Shown: positions 11,507 to 22,819 of the stretch, piece by piece
Numbering within the stretch: the stretch's first letter is position 1
Layout: every line of letters starts with the position of its first letter
Assembly (NCBI GenBank): GCA_963575645.1
Contig: OY754465.1
Location: 44,170,401-44,234,400 of the forward strand
DNA length: 64,000 nt
Reading direction: 5' to 3'
Origin: Xanthostigma xanthostigma
Lineage: Eukaryota > Arthropoda > Insecta > Raphidioptera > Raphidiidae
Program-made: the position numbers and the translations under genes
The notes under the pieces: model-generated
Database searches by the model: none
Told to the model about the DNA's origin: nothing
The model's input: the letters and a program-made list of their open reading frames with translations, nothing else

Positions 11507-12396
11507 TAGTGAAGTGGATTGGGAATTTCAAACCGGTATGTCTCGATTCGAAAAATTTTTCCTACAAAAACTGTAGAGTCGAGCTCCCCCAACCTTTTTT
11601 GTACAATTTGTGACCGCATGTCGGAGGGGGCGGCGGGGGATATGCCGCTTTAAAGTTCCGGAAAATCCGTTTTTTCCCTATAACTCGGTCATTATTATCG
11701 GGGGGAAAAAATGTTCCAACAAAAATTGTAGAGAAAAAAAATCAGCGTAAGCTCGTTCCAGACCAGGTCTGATCAGACAACCCGTTTGCGAGATATCGCC
11801 ATTTTAGTGCGTGAAATTTGGAAAAATTGATTACCAATTTTTTAAAAAAAACCATTGCAGCTAGGAGCTTAATTTTCTTTTTATAGTAAAGGTACTAAAG
11901 ACCCTTTCTTTGCACCGGAAGCTGGACGCGGTGGGTCAATTAGAACCGGCAGGAGAGGGGGAAAACGATTTTTTTTTAAATCCCCCATAACTTTGGTTCT
12001 AATTGACGTATCGACCTAAACCAAACACTATTTTTTTTCGTTTTTTTATCTACTTTTATGCGACAAGTGAAAAAAAAATCTCTCAAACTCAACTGCTGGT
12101 GGGCGAAATAAAGTATTGTTACATAAACTGTCTCTCTCATGTTATGTCGTCAAAATCACTTTTCCTTAGCTACGCAGCAAAATTCAGTAGAATTTTGCTG
12201 TGTATAGCTACGTAAAAGTATTGAATTTTGCTGCGTAGCTAAGGAAAGCGGCATATCCCCCACCACTCCCTCCAACATGCGATCGCAAACTATATCAAAA
12301 TGTCGGGGGACCTCGACTCTACAGTTTTTGTAGGAAACATTTTTCGATTCGAGACACAGCGGATTCAAAGCTTTTTTTTCTCAATCCACTCCACTA
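11507..12396. mobile_element. Long foldback element
   Basis: Terminal repeats of about 150 bp start TAGTGAAGTGGATTG and end CAATCCACTCCACTA. They share TACAAAAACTGTAGAGTCGAG and GGGGGATATGCCGCTTT with their complements. 890 bp, no transposase. An inner small palindrome around 12160-12240 (AGCTACGCAGCAAAATTCA with its complement) adds a second fold. Confidence 0.85.
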
Positions 12397-13600
12397 TACA
12401 TTTATTTTATTTTAAAAATGAAGTACAAAGATTATTATTAGTACCTACCTATATATTAAAAAATATGGAAACCGGTTGACCTTAAAGCTTTCGGCTATGT
12501 GTTTAAATACGTTACTTATAAAGAAGCTGGTAAAGATTACAAAAAAATTGTGATCAACGCCAAAACTCATCGAAAAAAGTTTTTAAATTTTTTTGGTGAG
12601 TTTTGACGCCGAATGTACCATTTGCTATAGCCTTCCTGTGATCTTTACAAGTGTTTTTATATGTTCTATTTTTTCAAAATTTTGGATATAATAATTACAG
12701 AGATAGAGAAGGGCGGCACGTGATTTTTGTAATAATAAAACACCAAAAAAGGAGATCCCCTAAATATATCCGAAACTATTAGACCTAAAATTTTGAAAAA
12801 AGCATGCATAAGAAGAGACTGATAAAGATCACAGAAAGACAAACGATACATTCGGCGCCAAAACACATAAAAAATATAATTTTTGATGAGTTTTGGCGTC
12901 AAGAAACATTTTTTTGTAATCTTTACAAGTCGCTCATATGCCTGATTTTTTCAAAATTTTTGACGTACTTTCGGAGATAAGTAGAGAAAAGACTTTGTGA
13001 CACCACTGTGGTCAAAGTCGTATTAATATAAGTACCGTTAAAATTACACCAATTGAACTGTGGGCCAACCCTAAACTTCCCGCTGGCGCTGTGTTAAATA
13101 CGTTAAAATAAATTGATACTATATTGTGTTTATAATTTATTAAAAAAAGTTCAGCATTTCTGAGTCACAAGAAAAAAAACAATTATGTACTCTTTTATAA
13201 AGCTTTTATTTCGTACTAGAAAAAAATGATTGCAAACTTATGTACATACGTACACTTCTTTTCAAAAATAATGTAGTATTCTTAAAACATAAAAATCTGT
13301 TTAAAATGTTATTTCGATTTTCGGATCAATTACAATAACTTTCCAATGTATGGGGGAGTTAAAGAGACCACTTAGTACGAGCGTTGATAGCAAGTTGACC
13401 GGGATAACGCATTGGGTGAGTTTTTTTTTTAATGAAAGGAAACAGTGTAGAGGGAAAACGAAAACATGTTTGATTTTAAGCAAATCCTGCAGGCATGATT
13501 ATAGTTAATGACTTAAGTAGTGGTCATTAATTAACTCTTTGCGTTCATCACATCAGAATAAAATTTGCATCGATTTGTAGAATAAAAATAAGTAAAAAAA
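12397..13600. other. Degenerate repeats, no gene seen
   Basis: Two direct, diverged blocks ending GTGTTTAAATACGTTA (about 12499) and GTGTTAAATACGTTAAA (about 13092), and repeated phrases GAGTTTTGRCG and GATCACAGAAAG-type boxes, point to decayed elements. No coding region supported. Confidence 0.4.
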
Positions 13601-14167
13601 TTGGTTGTCTGTAAAGTCGGTTTACGGACGATAGTTTTACGTGATAACGTATTCCGTAATACATAACCTAAATTCTACATATAATATTCGAATCTACGAT
13701 ATTGCATCTTTCGCTTCAAATTTAGGTTAATTTTATGTATTAAAATACTCACCACCTATAATAATAATTGTTTTTTTTTAACTTTCTTTCTTTCGTATTT
13801 ATTTTAAGTCTCAAAGATTAATTGTCATAATATTTTGAAAACAATTGTTTCACTGTTTATATAAAATTCTAAAACCTACTTACAATATTTAAGTATTTTC
13901 ATACGTCAAAAAACTGATTTTTATAATGATAAAATTTGTATGAAAACGATTTTTTCGAGAGATGAGACCTAGCTAAAACGATTTTTTGCCCCCCAAAATC
14001 CCTTTTCAGTAAATTTCATCCAAATCGTTAGGGTCGTTTTCGAGAAAAGCACGCACAGGGTCAGGCGGAACGTTAGGAACGTTACACTTTTTCGTGCATG
14101 CAGCCGGTGTTTCATCAATTTATAAGATTGGCGATTCATCAATTTATAAGACGTTATCACGTCAAAA
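13601..14167 (+). repeat. Family A, copy 2
   Basis: 567 bp with both family ends intact. It carries GCACGCACAGGGTCAGGC and two overlapping near-3' blocks, TCAATTTATAAGATTGGCGA and TCAATTTATAAGACGTTATC, as in copy 3. Confidence 0.85.
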
Positions 14168-14466
14168 AACTTCTAAGTTAAACGTGTTTATTGTACAATC
14201 GATAATGTACTAAAAAGTCGGGTCGCAGTGCCAAACCCTGCCGACAATATAGTGTATTTGCTTTTATAGGCCGTGTGGTACTATTGTATGAACTTAACTT
14301 TGTTTATGGACAAAATAAAAAAATAACCCTTAATACACCCCTTAAAGCAACATTTTTTTACTTAATTTCAATACTACATATCAATTCAACATCTGTGCCA
14401 AATTATATACACCCTTCAGTATGTAAATCCATATCAGTAAACTAGTGTTTTCATAAAATTTGTCCC

Positions 14467-14607
14467 TTAAACTAAAATAAAATCGTGGGGGCATTAATAG
14501 TTGCATTATGGTCTAAGAAGACAGTCTAAAGCTAAATATGATTTCTAATCTCAAACAAATGAATGTTTTATACTAAATGCACCCACGATTTTATTTTAGC
14601 TTAATCA
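14467..14607. mobile_element. Foldback MITE
   Basis: TTAAACTAAAATAAAATCG and CGATTTTATTTTAGCTTAA pair across 140 bp. The TTAA at each end could be a target duplication. Confidence 0.65.
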
Positions 14608-15389
14608 AAGCCATCTATGACACATATTTATTTTCCAATAATTCGATTGTACAATAAAAGCATTTAACTTAAATGTTTTTTTACCTATTTTTATTTTTAA
14701 GTTTTTAGTGTGCTTTATTAAAAGTGCGATTTGCAGCCGGACCGATCAGTTAGTTATTATTGTATTGTATTGTCGTCAGAACTAAAGGTGTGTACCAAAT
14801 TTCTGATCAATCGGTCACAGGAAGAAGGTAAAATTTCAATTACTAGATTTGACCACACAAACAACAAATAAGGCAAGCTAAATAAAAGCGTTTAAAAAAA
14901 TAAAAATAAAATATTTTAAGAATACCATTGTCAGCCTTGTGGTATCCTGGTTTCTTTAAAGTGATGATTTTTTAGTAAATCCGAAGAAATTTAGTTGTTT
15001 TTTCCTTTTGAGTTGGAAATTAGAAACTTTGAGAGATTAAATAATCGATAAAAGGACACAGCTTCGTATAGGTGTCGAGTAATTTTGCAACCCCCAAGCA
15101 CTTTGAAACACAAGTAAATTATCGAAAAGTTTTCACCTTTCCAGCAGTTGAAATGTTTTCTTTGTTGCGAAAAACCACTCCCAACAAGAACTTACCACAC
15201 TCCACAGTGTAGTTTCCGAAGAGTTAATGAAACGATACATTTTAAATTCACGATTCTGTTTATCTAGATCACTCAAATTCAAAGGTTTTAAATTTAAAAT
15301 TTAAAAAAAGACGGATGTTACAAAAAAAATGATATACGGAAATTATGATCTTAGTACGGTAATAAAATATATCTGGGGTACTTTTATAA
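14608..15389. other. No gene seen
   Basis: AT-rich. TTTAAATTTAAAATTTAAA at about 15287 is a low-complexity palindrome. No domain-bearing open frame. Confidence 0.4.
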
Positions 15390-16254
15390 TCTATATATAC
15401 AGGGTGTCCCACGACATGACTGCCATAGCCTGGGACTGTATTGCTGGGGTGATTTCAAGTCAAAAATGTCTAATGAACATATACTCGGAACGCTATCCTA
15501 ACTGAGCTAGAAGCATTTGAAAATTTAGATACGTAGTAGTAGGAATTCCCTACTAATTTAAAAACCATTTAAAAAGAAATCGCTTTATTCAATTAGTTGC
15601 TCAAAATGTCCACCCAGTTGCTGTATACATAGTCTAACTCTTCTTAGAACTGAAGTGATAGCTCTGCGAAGAGTCTCAGGATCAGCACGAATAAATACTA
15701 ATGTTTAATAATAACAAAACCAACAGCCAAACCTAATACCTGCATTAGTGAGCTTACTTATTTAAAATTTCAAATGCTTCTAGCTCAATTAAGATAGCGA
15801 TCCGGGTATATGTTCATTAGACATTTTTGCTTGAAATCACCCCAGCAACAGTCCCAGGCTATGGCAGTCATGTCGTGGGACACCTGTATATAAAATTCTT
15901 ATGTCAATTTTGGCCGCGCTAATCTCCGAAACCACTGAGCCGATTTTAATGAAATTTTGTAAATGTGTCTTGCTTGGTGCAACTTATGCTATATAGGATC
16001 GTTTTTATTGAATATTTTGTACAAAATTGCGGTGTTTTGTGAAAATAAACTGCTTTAGTAATATGTAGCGACATCTCATAGAATTTACTCAAAGCTATTA
16101 GTTCAGAAGCAAACAAAAAAACTGTTTTAGTACTAAGTAGCTACATCTGGTAGAATTCGTTCAAAGCTATTAGTTCAGACGCCGGGCCGCAAACGAAATA
16201 CATTTTGCAGAATTATATCTATCGCACCCAGGTGAAACTGGGACGAACCGCTAG
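15390..16254 (+). mobile_element. Non-autonomous Helitron, interrupted near its 5' tip
   Basis: Begins TC after an A (15389) and ends CTAG before a T (16255), as Helitrons do. The 3' hairpin CCCAGGTGAAACTGGG lies just upstream of CTAG. After removal of the mariner element at 15400-15886, the start reads as TCTATATATAAAATTC plus the phrase TTGGCCGCGCTAATCTCCGA, which recurs inverted at 40.5 kb. No Rep/helicase coding. Confidence 0.8.
15400..15886 (-). mobile_element. Tc1/mariner-type deletion derivative
   Basis: The ends CAGGGTGTCCCACGACATGA and its near complement ending CACCTG are flanked by TA on both sides. On the minus strand around 15590-15690 the sequence reads DPETLRRAITSVLRRVR and CIQQLGGHFEQLIE then stop. 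This is the C-terminal tail of the same HTH-mariner transposase family as the ORF at 42903-43292. Nearly all of the transposase is deleted. Confidence 0.85.
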
Positions 16255-16351
16255 TATTCTCTATAATCAAAAAATGTTCGAGGAATTAATGAAAGGGGAA
16301 TATCCATTGGCTATCTAAAAAATTGACTGCGATACCACCACCTTATAACAA

Positions 16352-16606
16352 TGTATATTCTCTCAATTAAAAAGTTGACGAGAGATTTTCATTCGCCCCC
16401 TCCTTTTAAATGAGATTTGGTGATTTTTTACCGGAACCACCCCCCATTTTAAGCTCTTATAATTAATGTACGTCACTTATAATTACGAGACATTTTTTTC
16501 AAAGTGCTTTTTGACTTTAAATTAAAACAGTTGACAGGAAAAAAGAAGACTGTATAGGATGGGCACATCCGTGGCCTAGCTAAGTGCGTCAGAAAATTTG
16601 GAAAAT
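16352..16606. repeat. Left arm of a widely spaced inverted repeat
   Basis: Pairs in inverted orientation with 19730-19973. It starts TATATTCTCTCAATTAAAAA, carries AAATCACCAAATCTCATTTA in complement, and ends near a TATAGGATGGGCACATCCGTG block. A small foldback (TTGGAAAATCTG...CAGATTTTCCAA, about 16605-16707) abuts it. Confidence 0.8.
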
Positions 16607-16736
16607 CTGAAAACGGCTACCTTACGAAACAATTTTCTCAGGATCATGCTATGTAGGTAATCTCAGAAAAAATGCTTCTGTAAGGTAACCGCTTCCAGAT
16701 TTTCCAATCAGCAACATACATGTAAAAAAACCCCTT

Positions 16737-16998
16737 TGCACTCTGGGAGTGCCGGCGGAAGTGAAAACTTGAATATTAACGTCTTACGAATTTTCGATCA
16801 AAATGGTTTGTATCATAGATTGCATTTTTATGTACGATATTTCAACGCTAGATGTCTAACGTTGTATAAAAATATACAGTCAAACCTTAGTGAGTGAGAA
16901 CTGGGTACGATCAGGTCTGACAATCTGACGCGAGTTTAACATTTTTTACCCATTACAAAAAAAGTGTACAACGCTGCTAAAGAAGTTTTCACTTCAAA
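16737..16998 (+). repeat. Family C repeat, copy 1
   Basis: About 260 bp, homologous in inverted orientation to 45121-45380. Shares GGAGTGCCGGCGGAAGTG, TATCATAGATTGCATTTTTA and AAGTTTTCACTTCAAAA. Both ends carry GAAGTGAAAACTT facing inward, so it may be a DNA element with short terminal inverted repeats. Confidence 0.8.
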
Positions 16999-17659
16999 AA
17001 CTTAAATGTGATTTCAACAAAAGAAATTGTTCCCGGGTTTCAACTGGCTTTAATTCGGCTTTCAACATAACCTTTGCAATATACTGTATTTCAAAACCGC
17101 TAGAACGTTCCATTTTCACGGTGTCGTTGTTTGCTGCTTTTTAAGAATCTGAACGACAATGAAAAGAACAAAGTAACAGTTTTGCTCATTTAACAAAACT
17201 TGAATTGTAGACGAAGTGTGCACTTGTTTATCATACCTAAAAGAGGACAAGTGCACGGCAATTAGACTGTCATATTTACACAATACAGTGGCGGGCGGGC
17301 GGGCGTGTAGAAGAAGCAACCGTGTCAGGTTGCGCCGCGTAGGCCAACCGTAACAAAGCTGTATGAACAGAACTACGACAATAGCGGCATTGTAAAATGT
17401 GCACAGGATAAAGTAGAAAGCTACCTACATAATAAAAAGGACAAAGCTCAGAGAGAAAGCTTACCCGACAGATAATTGTGCAACTTCATCCGAGGCCACA
17501 GCGTCTCACACCATATAGTGCGGTCGCCCGCCCAGTACACTGACGTTATTTTGTTTCAACTTCACAACAATAAAAACAACAATCACTTGTTCTCAACGAG
17601 AGTCGACAGTCTGTCACTTTTCACAACTGGCATTCGCGTGCTTTTTCCCGTTTATCTTT

Positions 17660-17990
17660 TTGTTATCTGCAACGTATGAAACAAGTCAGCAGCGTCGCGG
17701 CGAACGATTGTGGTGTGCGGTGACAGATGACAGTCGCGCGCGCACACACACACACACAAACACACACAACAAACAGTCAACTCGCCACCTTGTGCTGGCT
17801 GCGACTAAACAGGTCTGTCCTAGAAAAGAAAACTGACCGATGTGAAATGTGATGCGAACTGAGATGCTGCGCGCGTCCCTTCGCCACCGCCAACTGCGAT
17901 CAGCGGAATGGTGGACGTCGCCTGCTCGCTCTTCAGCTACCGCCGTCGCCGCCGCCACCGCCGTTAAGCGTCCCGGTCATAAGCATGGAT
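17660..17990. promoter_or_regulatory. GC-rich, CpG-rich island of unknown role
   Basis: In an otherwise AT-rich region, this stretch is rich in CG dinucleotides. It carries a GCGCGCGCACAC run and a CCGCCGTCGCCGCCGCCACC tract. Open frames on the minus strand (for example 17686-17958) are low-complexity and unsupported. It could be the promoter or first exon of a gene whose body I cannot see, or just a GC-rich repeat. No splice partner was found. Confidence 0.35.
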
Positions 17991-18187
17991 TCGCTCAAAT
18001 CTGAACTGTCTACGTGCGAACGATTCACGATTCTTATATCTTTATGATTGAAATGGATAATTCGGGTAAGGCTATAAATAAATGTTTCTTTTCTATATTT
18101 AATCGTTACCAAACTAGAACGCCCGAAAACAAAAAAACTCATTTCGCGGCGTCTGACTGAAAAAAATTGGTCAAAATTGACGACTTA

Positions 18188-18247
18188 GGCCTAGTTTATA
18201 TGAGAGGCGTTCAACGCGCGTTGAACGCCTCTCATATAAACTAGGCC
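18188..18247. mobile_element. 60-bp perfect-palindrome MITE (Harbinger-like)
   Basis: Thirty bases starting GGCCTAGTTTATATGAGAGG are followed immediately by their exact complement with no spacer. TTA lies on each side (18185-18187 and 18248-18250). The GGCC ends and a 3-bp TTA duplication fit a PIF/Harbinger-type insertion. A perfect palindrome of this length implies recent origin. Confidence 0.85.
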
Positions 18248-18933
18248 TTAAAGTCCCTGGAGGGTGACAAATGATTGTTACGAAAAAAAGTTGCATAACA
18301 GTTGCCCCTATTGCACATCATTGAAAAGAGAACAGATTACAAAGCATAGGTCAACTGTAACATTTTCCTCAATCCTCATAGTAATTTCTCAAATATATTT
18401 AGGGCAACTATCAGTGACGACTCGTGAACATTTACAATTGGTGTTCTGTAGTCAACCGGAAACACCCCCTAACACGGACATGGAATGAAATGCGGGGGGT
18501 GGGGGTAACAATCGTCACAACTGCAATAGACCGTGTGTAGTGTATCATGCGTACCGTCGAGTCACAGTCTTCAAAGGCGTTGACTGAATGAGAAAGATTC
18601 AGTGAACACTTCTAGTATATGACAGTGATAGATGCTTATTTGTAGTTGTACTAACGTGCTGACGGCAAATGCAGCACAGAGCCAATCTAAATAACATGCT
18701 ATGACTTGTGAGTCAGGAGTTGCACTGTGTACACAGAGGGGTATCTAATGACGACGTTTCATATGCGCAAAATAGCGCCTGAACGCAAGAAAGTCTTCAA
18801 CACAGAAAGAACACGAGTTTTGTGGTCTTAATCGATTCTAAAATTATGAAGTAGGTACCTAAGGTTTTGGTTGTTCTGCAGTGCTCATAAAGGTACCGCC
18901 ACTGAAGTAAACTCGTTTCATCATGTGTACCAA

Positions 18934-19310
18934 AGACGCCGGAGGAGCAAAGATAGTGACCAAGAGCATAGAGGACATAGGGAGGTCACACAGGATCCAC
19001 ATACTGTCCGGACATAGGGGGTTTAGACAGTATCTACATAATTATATTCGGATTAGATATCTGAATGTTTAATGTCCAGTGTGTCTAGAACAAGAGAAGA
19101 CTGCGAAACATGTGCTCTTACAATGCATTCGTTTCAAGGAACATCGAAAGAAACCAAAGAGTAACACTGGGACATCCTTCACTGCTGGCAACTTTGTCAC
19201 AGCCACGCTACGATCCCAGGAGAACTAGAATGCCGGAAGTAACTATGCCATGAAGATCGTGGAAGAATTGAAAGAGAGAAGAAACAAGGAACCGCCACTG
19301 GCAATCGCAG
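18934..19310 (+). pseudogene. Non-LTR retrotransposon reverse transcriptase, C-terminal relic
   Basis: In one plus frame the translation reads ILSGHRGFRQYLHNYIRI, then a stop, then CPVCLEQEKTAKHVLLQCIRF. This is the C-terminal zinc-knuckle-like region of insect LINE polymerases (R1/Jockey/I type: G-H-x-F...Y...C-P-x-C...H-x-x-x-x-C). Upstream polymerase motifs are absent. It has one in-frame stop and further decay downstream. Confidence 0.8.
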
Positions 19311-19729
19311 TTTAGTCATGTAACAGTCTTACTATGATTCTATACTGAACGAACCGGTTTTTCCGTCATTTTCCCGCGAGCTTGCGCATAAAGTATCCAG
19401 GGTGCAGAGGGGCTTATTGATCGACCAATAGTAACATAGCAAATGTGCCTTCTGTCACGCCTATCTCCAGGTCAATGTTGCATGTCATTAATAATATTGT
19501 CGTCCTAGAACGGTAGAAATGTAACATTGCTATAATGAGAAAGAGTTAACAATAGGATTTAGGTATGTACAGATATCGCAATGTGGCACAAACTTATTGC
19601 AGATGCACAATGCACATTGTTGTCATCATATTTATACATATTATATGGAATGCGACACAATTATTTTTATTGTTCGACGATTGACTTTACTACCCACTGA
19701 CAGTGGCGGTTTCTCTATATGAACGCTGC

Positions 19730-19973
19730 AAATTTTCTGACGAACTTCGCGAGGCCGTGGATGCGCCTATTACCCCTATCCTATAACATTTAGTGGACAT
19801 TTTTCTCTTTTCTTATCAAGTGTTTTAATTTAAAGTCAAAAAGTATTTTGAAAATAATAAGGGGACGTCAATTAATTACATGAGCTCAAAATGGGGGGAA
19901 ATTTCGGTAAAAAATCACCAAATCTCATTTAAATGAAAATCTCTCGTCAACTTTTTAATTCAGAAAATATACA
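19730..19973. repeat. Right arm of the widely spaced inverted repeat
   Basis: Inverted partner of 16352-16606. It contains CCGTGGATGCGCCTATT, GGACGTCAATTAATTACATG and CTCTCGTCAACTTTTTAATT. The 3.1 kb between the arms contains unrelated elements, so this may be two independent insertions. Confidence 0.8.
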
Positions 19974-19976
19974 TCA

Positions 19977-20333
19977 CTAGCGGTCCGCCCGGTTTCACCC
20001 GGGTGCAAAAGAACGAAAGGGGCAGGAACTTGAGTACGCACGTTCATCTTTATAGTTGACCGAGATGAATGTTGTGTCCAAATTTCATGATGATCGAAGT
20101 TACCGTTCAAAAGTTTTTATCGGATGGACAAATTTTGAGTTATATTTTGCAGCATTTTTCATTGATACTCCGCTCCTATTGGTCGTAGCGTGATACTATA
20201 TAGCCTACAGCCTTCCTCGATAAATGGACTATCCAACAAAAAAAATTTCAATTCGAACCAGTAGTTCCTATGAGATTAGCGCGTTCAACCAAACAAACAA
20301 GCAAACAAATTCTTCAGCTTTATAGTTTATACA
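19977..20333 (-). mobile_element. Non-autonomous Helitron
   Basis: Read on the minus strand it ends CCCGGGTGAAACCGGG, then CGGACCG and CTAG before a T: hairpin plus CTRR, as in Helitrons. It begins near ATAAAGCTGAAGAATTTGTT, matching the element at 47311-47659 in reverse orientation. The 5' limit is approximate. Confidence 0.8.
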
Positions 20334-20378
20334 AGGGAAAAGCGCAATTGATGGATTCTTGCTTGAGCATACATGAAC

Positions 20379-20656
20379 CAAGGGCGTAGATATAGGGGGT
20401 AAAGGGGATTATCCCCATCCCCAGGACCATAATAATCAAAAATAAAAATGAAAATATTACGAATACCTAACTAAAAAATAAAATTTAGAACTACTTCTTG
20501 AAAAAAATTTGTAAAATTAGTTTGGGAATTAATATTTTGCATGACACCTTTCTTCGTGAGTATTCTTGTGTGATATTAACAAAACTTAAAAAAATACATT
20601 GATTTTTTGCCTTACAGTCCCCCCCCTCCATCTCAGAAAAAATATCTACGCCCTTG
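20379..20656. mobile_element. Non-autonomous hAT element
   Basis: The ends are CAAGGGCGTAGATAT and ATATCTACGCCCTTG, 278 bp. The flanks ACATGAAC and ACAAGAAC match at 7 of 8, an 8-bp target duplication. Confidence 0.85.
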
Positions 20657-20892
20657 ACAAGAACTGCTCAAGCAGTCACTGTCAACCGTTCGAGCTGCTC
20701 GCTCAAATCCTGTTACGATATGGACTTGATGAAAAAGCACTGCTGTTACTTTCGTTCAGGCGTAGACAAAACAAAGACAATTCTCGGTTCAATGAATAAA
20801 TAAGACTTATGAAACTGACAAGACATGTGTTAAGATAACCATGCCCAACAGCAGCAGAAATCAGCAGTCAACTGCAACTACTCGACAACATG

Positions 20893-21041
20893 AAGTTTGT
20901 TCCAAGCAGCCAGTGAATGGTTTCAAAACTGTCACCCACATGCGCAATAGGTAAAACGAAGCTGTTAGTGGCGATTTTAGAACACATTTTAGCTACTGCG
21001 CATGGGGGTGACGGGTTTTGCTGGCTGCTTGAAACAAACTT
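20893..21041. mobile_element. Short foldback element (MITE), copy 2
   Basis: The ends AAGTTTGTTCCAAGCAGCCA and GGCTGCTTGAAACAAACTT pair. The inner block CACATGCGCAATAGGTAAAACG matches the element at 3486-3610. Confidence 0.8.
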
Positions 21042-21225
21042 ATGATTGCTCGGGCGGCCCTGTGTATGCCTGTGGAATATTTTCTATGGAAATTTGTAAT
21101 TCGTCGTGCAATCGATGCTTGAAGCAAGTCAGTTTCGACCAGTGCCGGATTAAGACTCCTTGATGTCCTAAGCATTTCTTACTTATGGGCCCCATCTCTA
21201 ATATGTTCAGTTTATAAAAAAAAAA

Positions 21226-21874
21226 TTGGTTGTCTGTAAAGTCGGTTTACGGACGATAGTTTTACGTGATAACGTATTCCGTAATACATAACCTAAACCT
21301 CCCAAAATTTGGTTTCAATCCGCTTATCCTTGGTGTCGGAATGATAAGAAATGTCAAAAGTGACGTTTGCAACTGTCAAAGTATTATGTTCTAATAATAA
21401 TTAGTTATTCCAATACTTAACTTAGAAGGCGTTGCATTTCACAAAATACTAATGTCAAAAAATTGAATTAAACATTAGAAATGCAGCCGTTTTCATGTTA
21501 AGACAAGACACGTTATCTTCTAATTTCCATGTACGGCAAACAGACGACCGACCGCGTCGCGCCATGCATTAGACAACATTGCATTTATACAGCTATTTTT
21601 CTATATAAATTTGTATAAAAAAACTGTTTAGGCAAATTCTGTTATACGAAATCTATGTAAAATGTTCTCCTCTTTCGTTTAAGACTAGTTTCAAACCGAT
21701 CTGATTTAAATTGAGCGAGAAATTATCAAAAAGCACGCACAGGGTCAGGCGGAACGTTACGCGTTACGAACGTTAGGATTTAGGAACGTTACACTTTTTC
21801 GTGCATGCAGCCGGTGTTTTATCAATTTATAAGATTGGTGATTCATCAATTTATAAGACGTTATCACGTCAAAA
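21226..21874 (+). repeat. Family A, copy 3, carrying a family B insertion
   Basis: Both family A ends are intact inside the hAT element. The sequence breaks at ACATAACCTAAA (21297), resumes at about 21732 with GCACGCACAGGGTCAGGC, and holds a family B copy between. Confidence 0.88.
21298..21719 (+). repeat. Family B, copy 2 (nested)
   Basis: Matches 2033-2485 from CCTCCCAAAATTTGG to TTTAAATTGAGCGAG with scattered substitutions and small gaps. Its nesting shows it moved or was copied after family A. Confidence 0.85.
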
Positions 21875-22819
21875 ATCAAATTGATAGAAAAAAGTTAAAA
21901 AGGAAAGATTTTTCAGAAAAAAATTCAATTTTACAATCAATGCTCTCATTGAAAATTTGGATGTCTATAAAATCAAACCTTAGGCATTTTTATATAATTA
22001 ATAGAAAAAAAGTTTCAAACCTTTAAAATTAGAAAAATTGAACACTTAAGAAATAATGTTTTTTTCGTTTTCATTTTCGAAAATAAATTATTATTTATTT
22101 TTAACTTTTATACTTCTAAAGACATACCAGTATAGATAAAATTTTTGAGAACATGACAAAAAGAAAATAAAATTGGTGGAACGGTTTAGTGAGGTACTTT
22201 TCATTTCTGGAGTGGTGCTTCTTGGTGCCCCCTGAGACGTGATGCCCTAAGCAATTGCTTAATTTGCTTATAGGTTAATCCGGCACTGGTTTCGACTGTT
22301 TGAAGCTGTTCGCGTACGGCCGGCCTTAACCCATTATAATATGACAAGCTTTTACTTCGTCCGCGTGGTATCAGTGTGTCCAATTATTAATATAATTGAT
22401 CAAAAAAATCATAAATTCAAGCAAAACGGCCCTATAAACAATGTTTTTTGTTTTACCATCTTTAGCAAAAATAAAGATTGTGTGGATTCGATACAAGTGA
22501 GCCAGCCACATACAGTTGACCGTGCGAAAAACACAGTTTTTCTAAATAAATGCCAGTTACATTAAGTGTTTTCCCCCGGTTTTGTTTATAGTAGTTCTGA
22601 AAGCATTTTTTAATAGAAATTGTAATCTTTTAAATTAAAAAGGCAAATCCCTTGGTATAATTGGTATTTTTGTTGCCACTAATTAGAATAACTCTAACAA
22701 TATTTCGACCGAGATGAGAAACTTATAAGCGTGTACCATACACAATTTGGGCACATCAAGATTTCGCATGAAAAGTAACGGAACACCAACTTTTAATCTT
22801 AATTTATAAAAAGACATTT

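Larger units (their letters stand above)
21140..22288. mobile_element. hAT element hosting a family A copy
   Basis: The ends CAGTGCCGGATTAAG and TTAATCCGGCACTG are flanked by a perfect 8-bp duplication GTTTCGAC (21132-21139 and 22289-22296). 1149 bp, of which 21226-21874 is a nested family A copy. GGGCCCC near the left end and GGTGCCCCC near the right end are subterminal. No transposase. Confidence 0.92.

Noticed and set aside
17686-18142. Minus-strand frames in the GC-rich island as genes
   Set aside because: Composition is dominated by CCG/CGG and CA runs; no domain and no splice partner.
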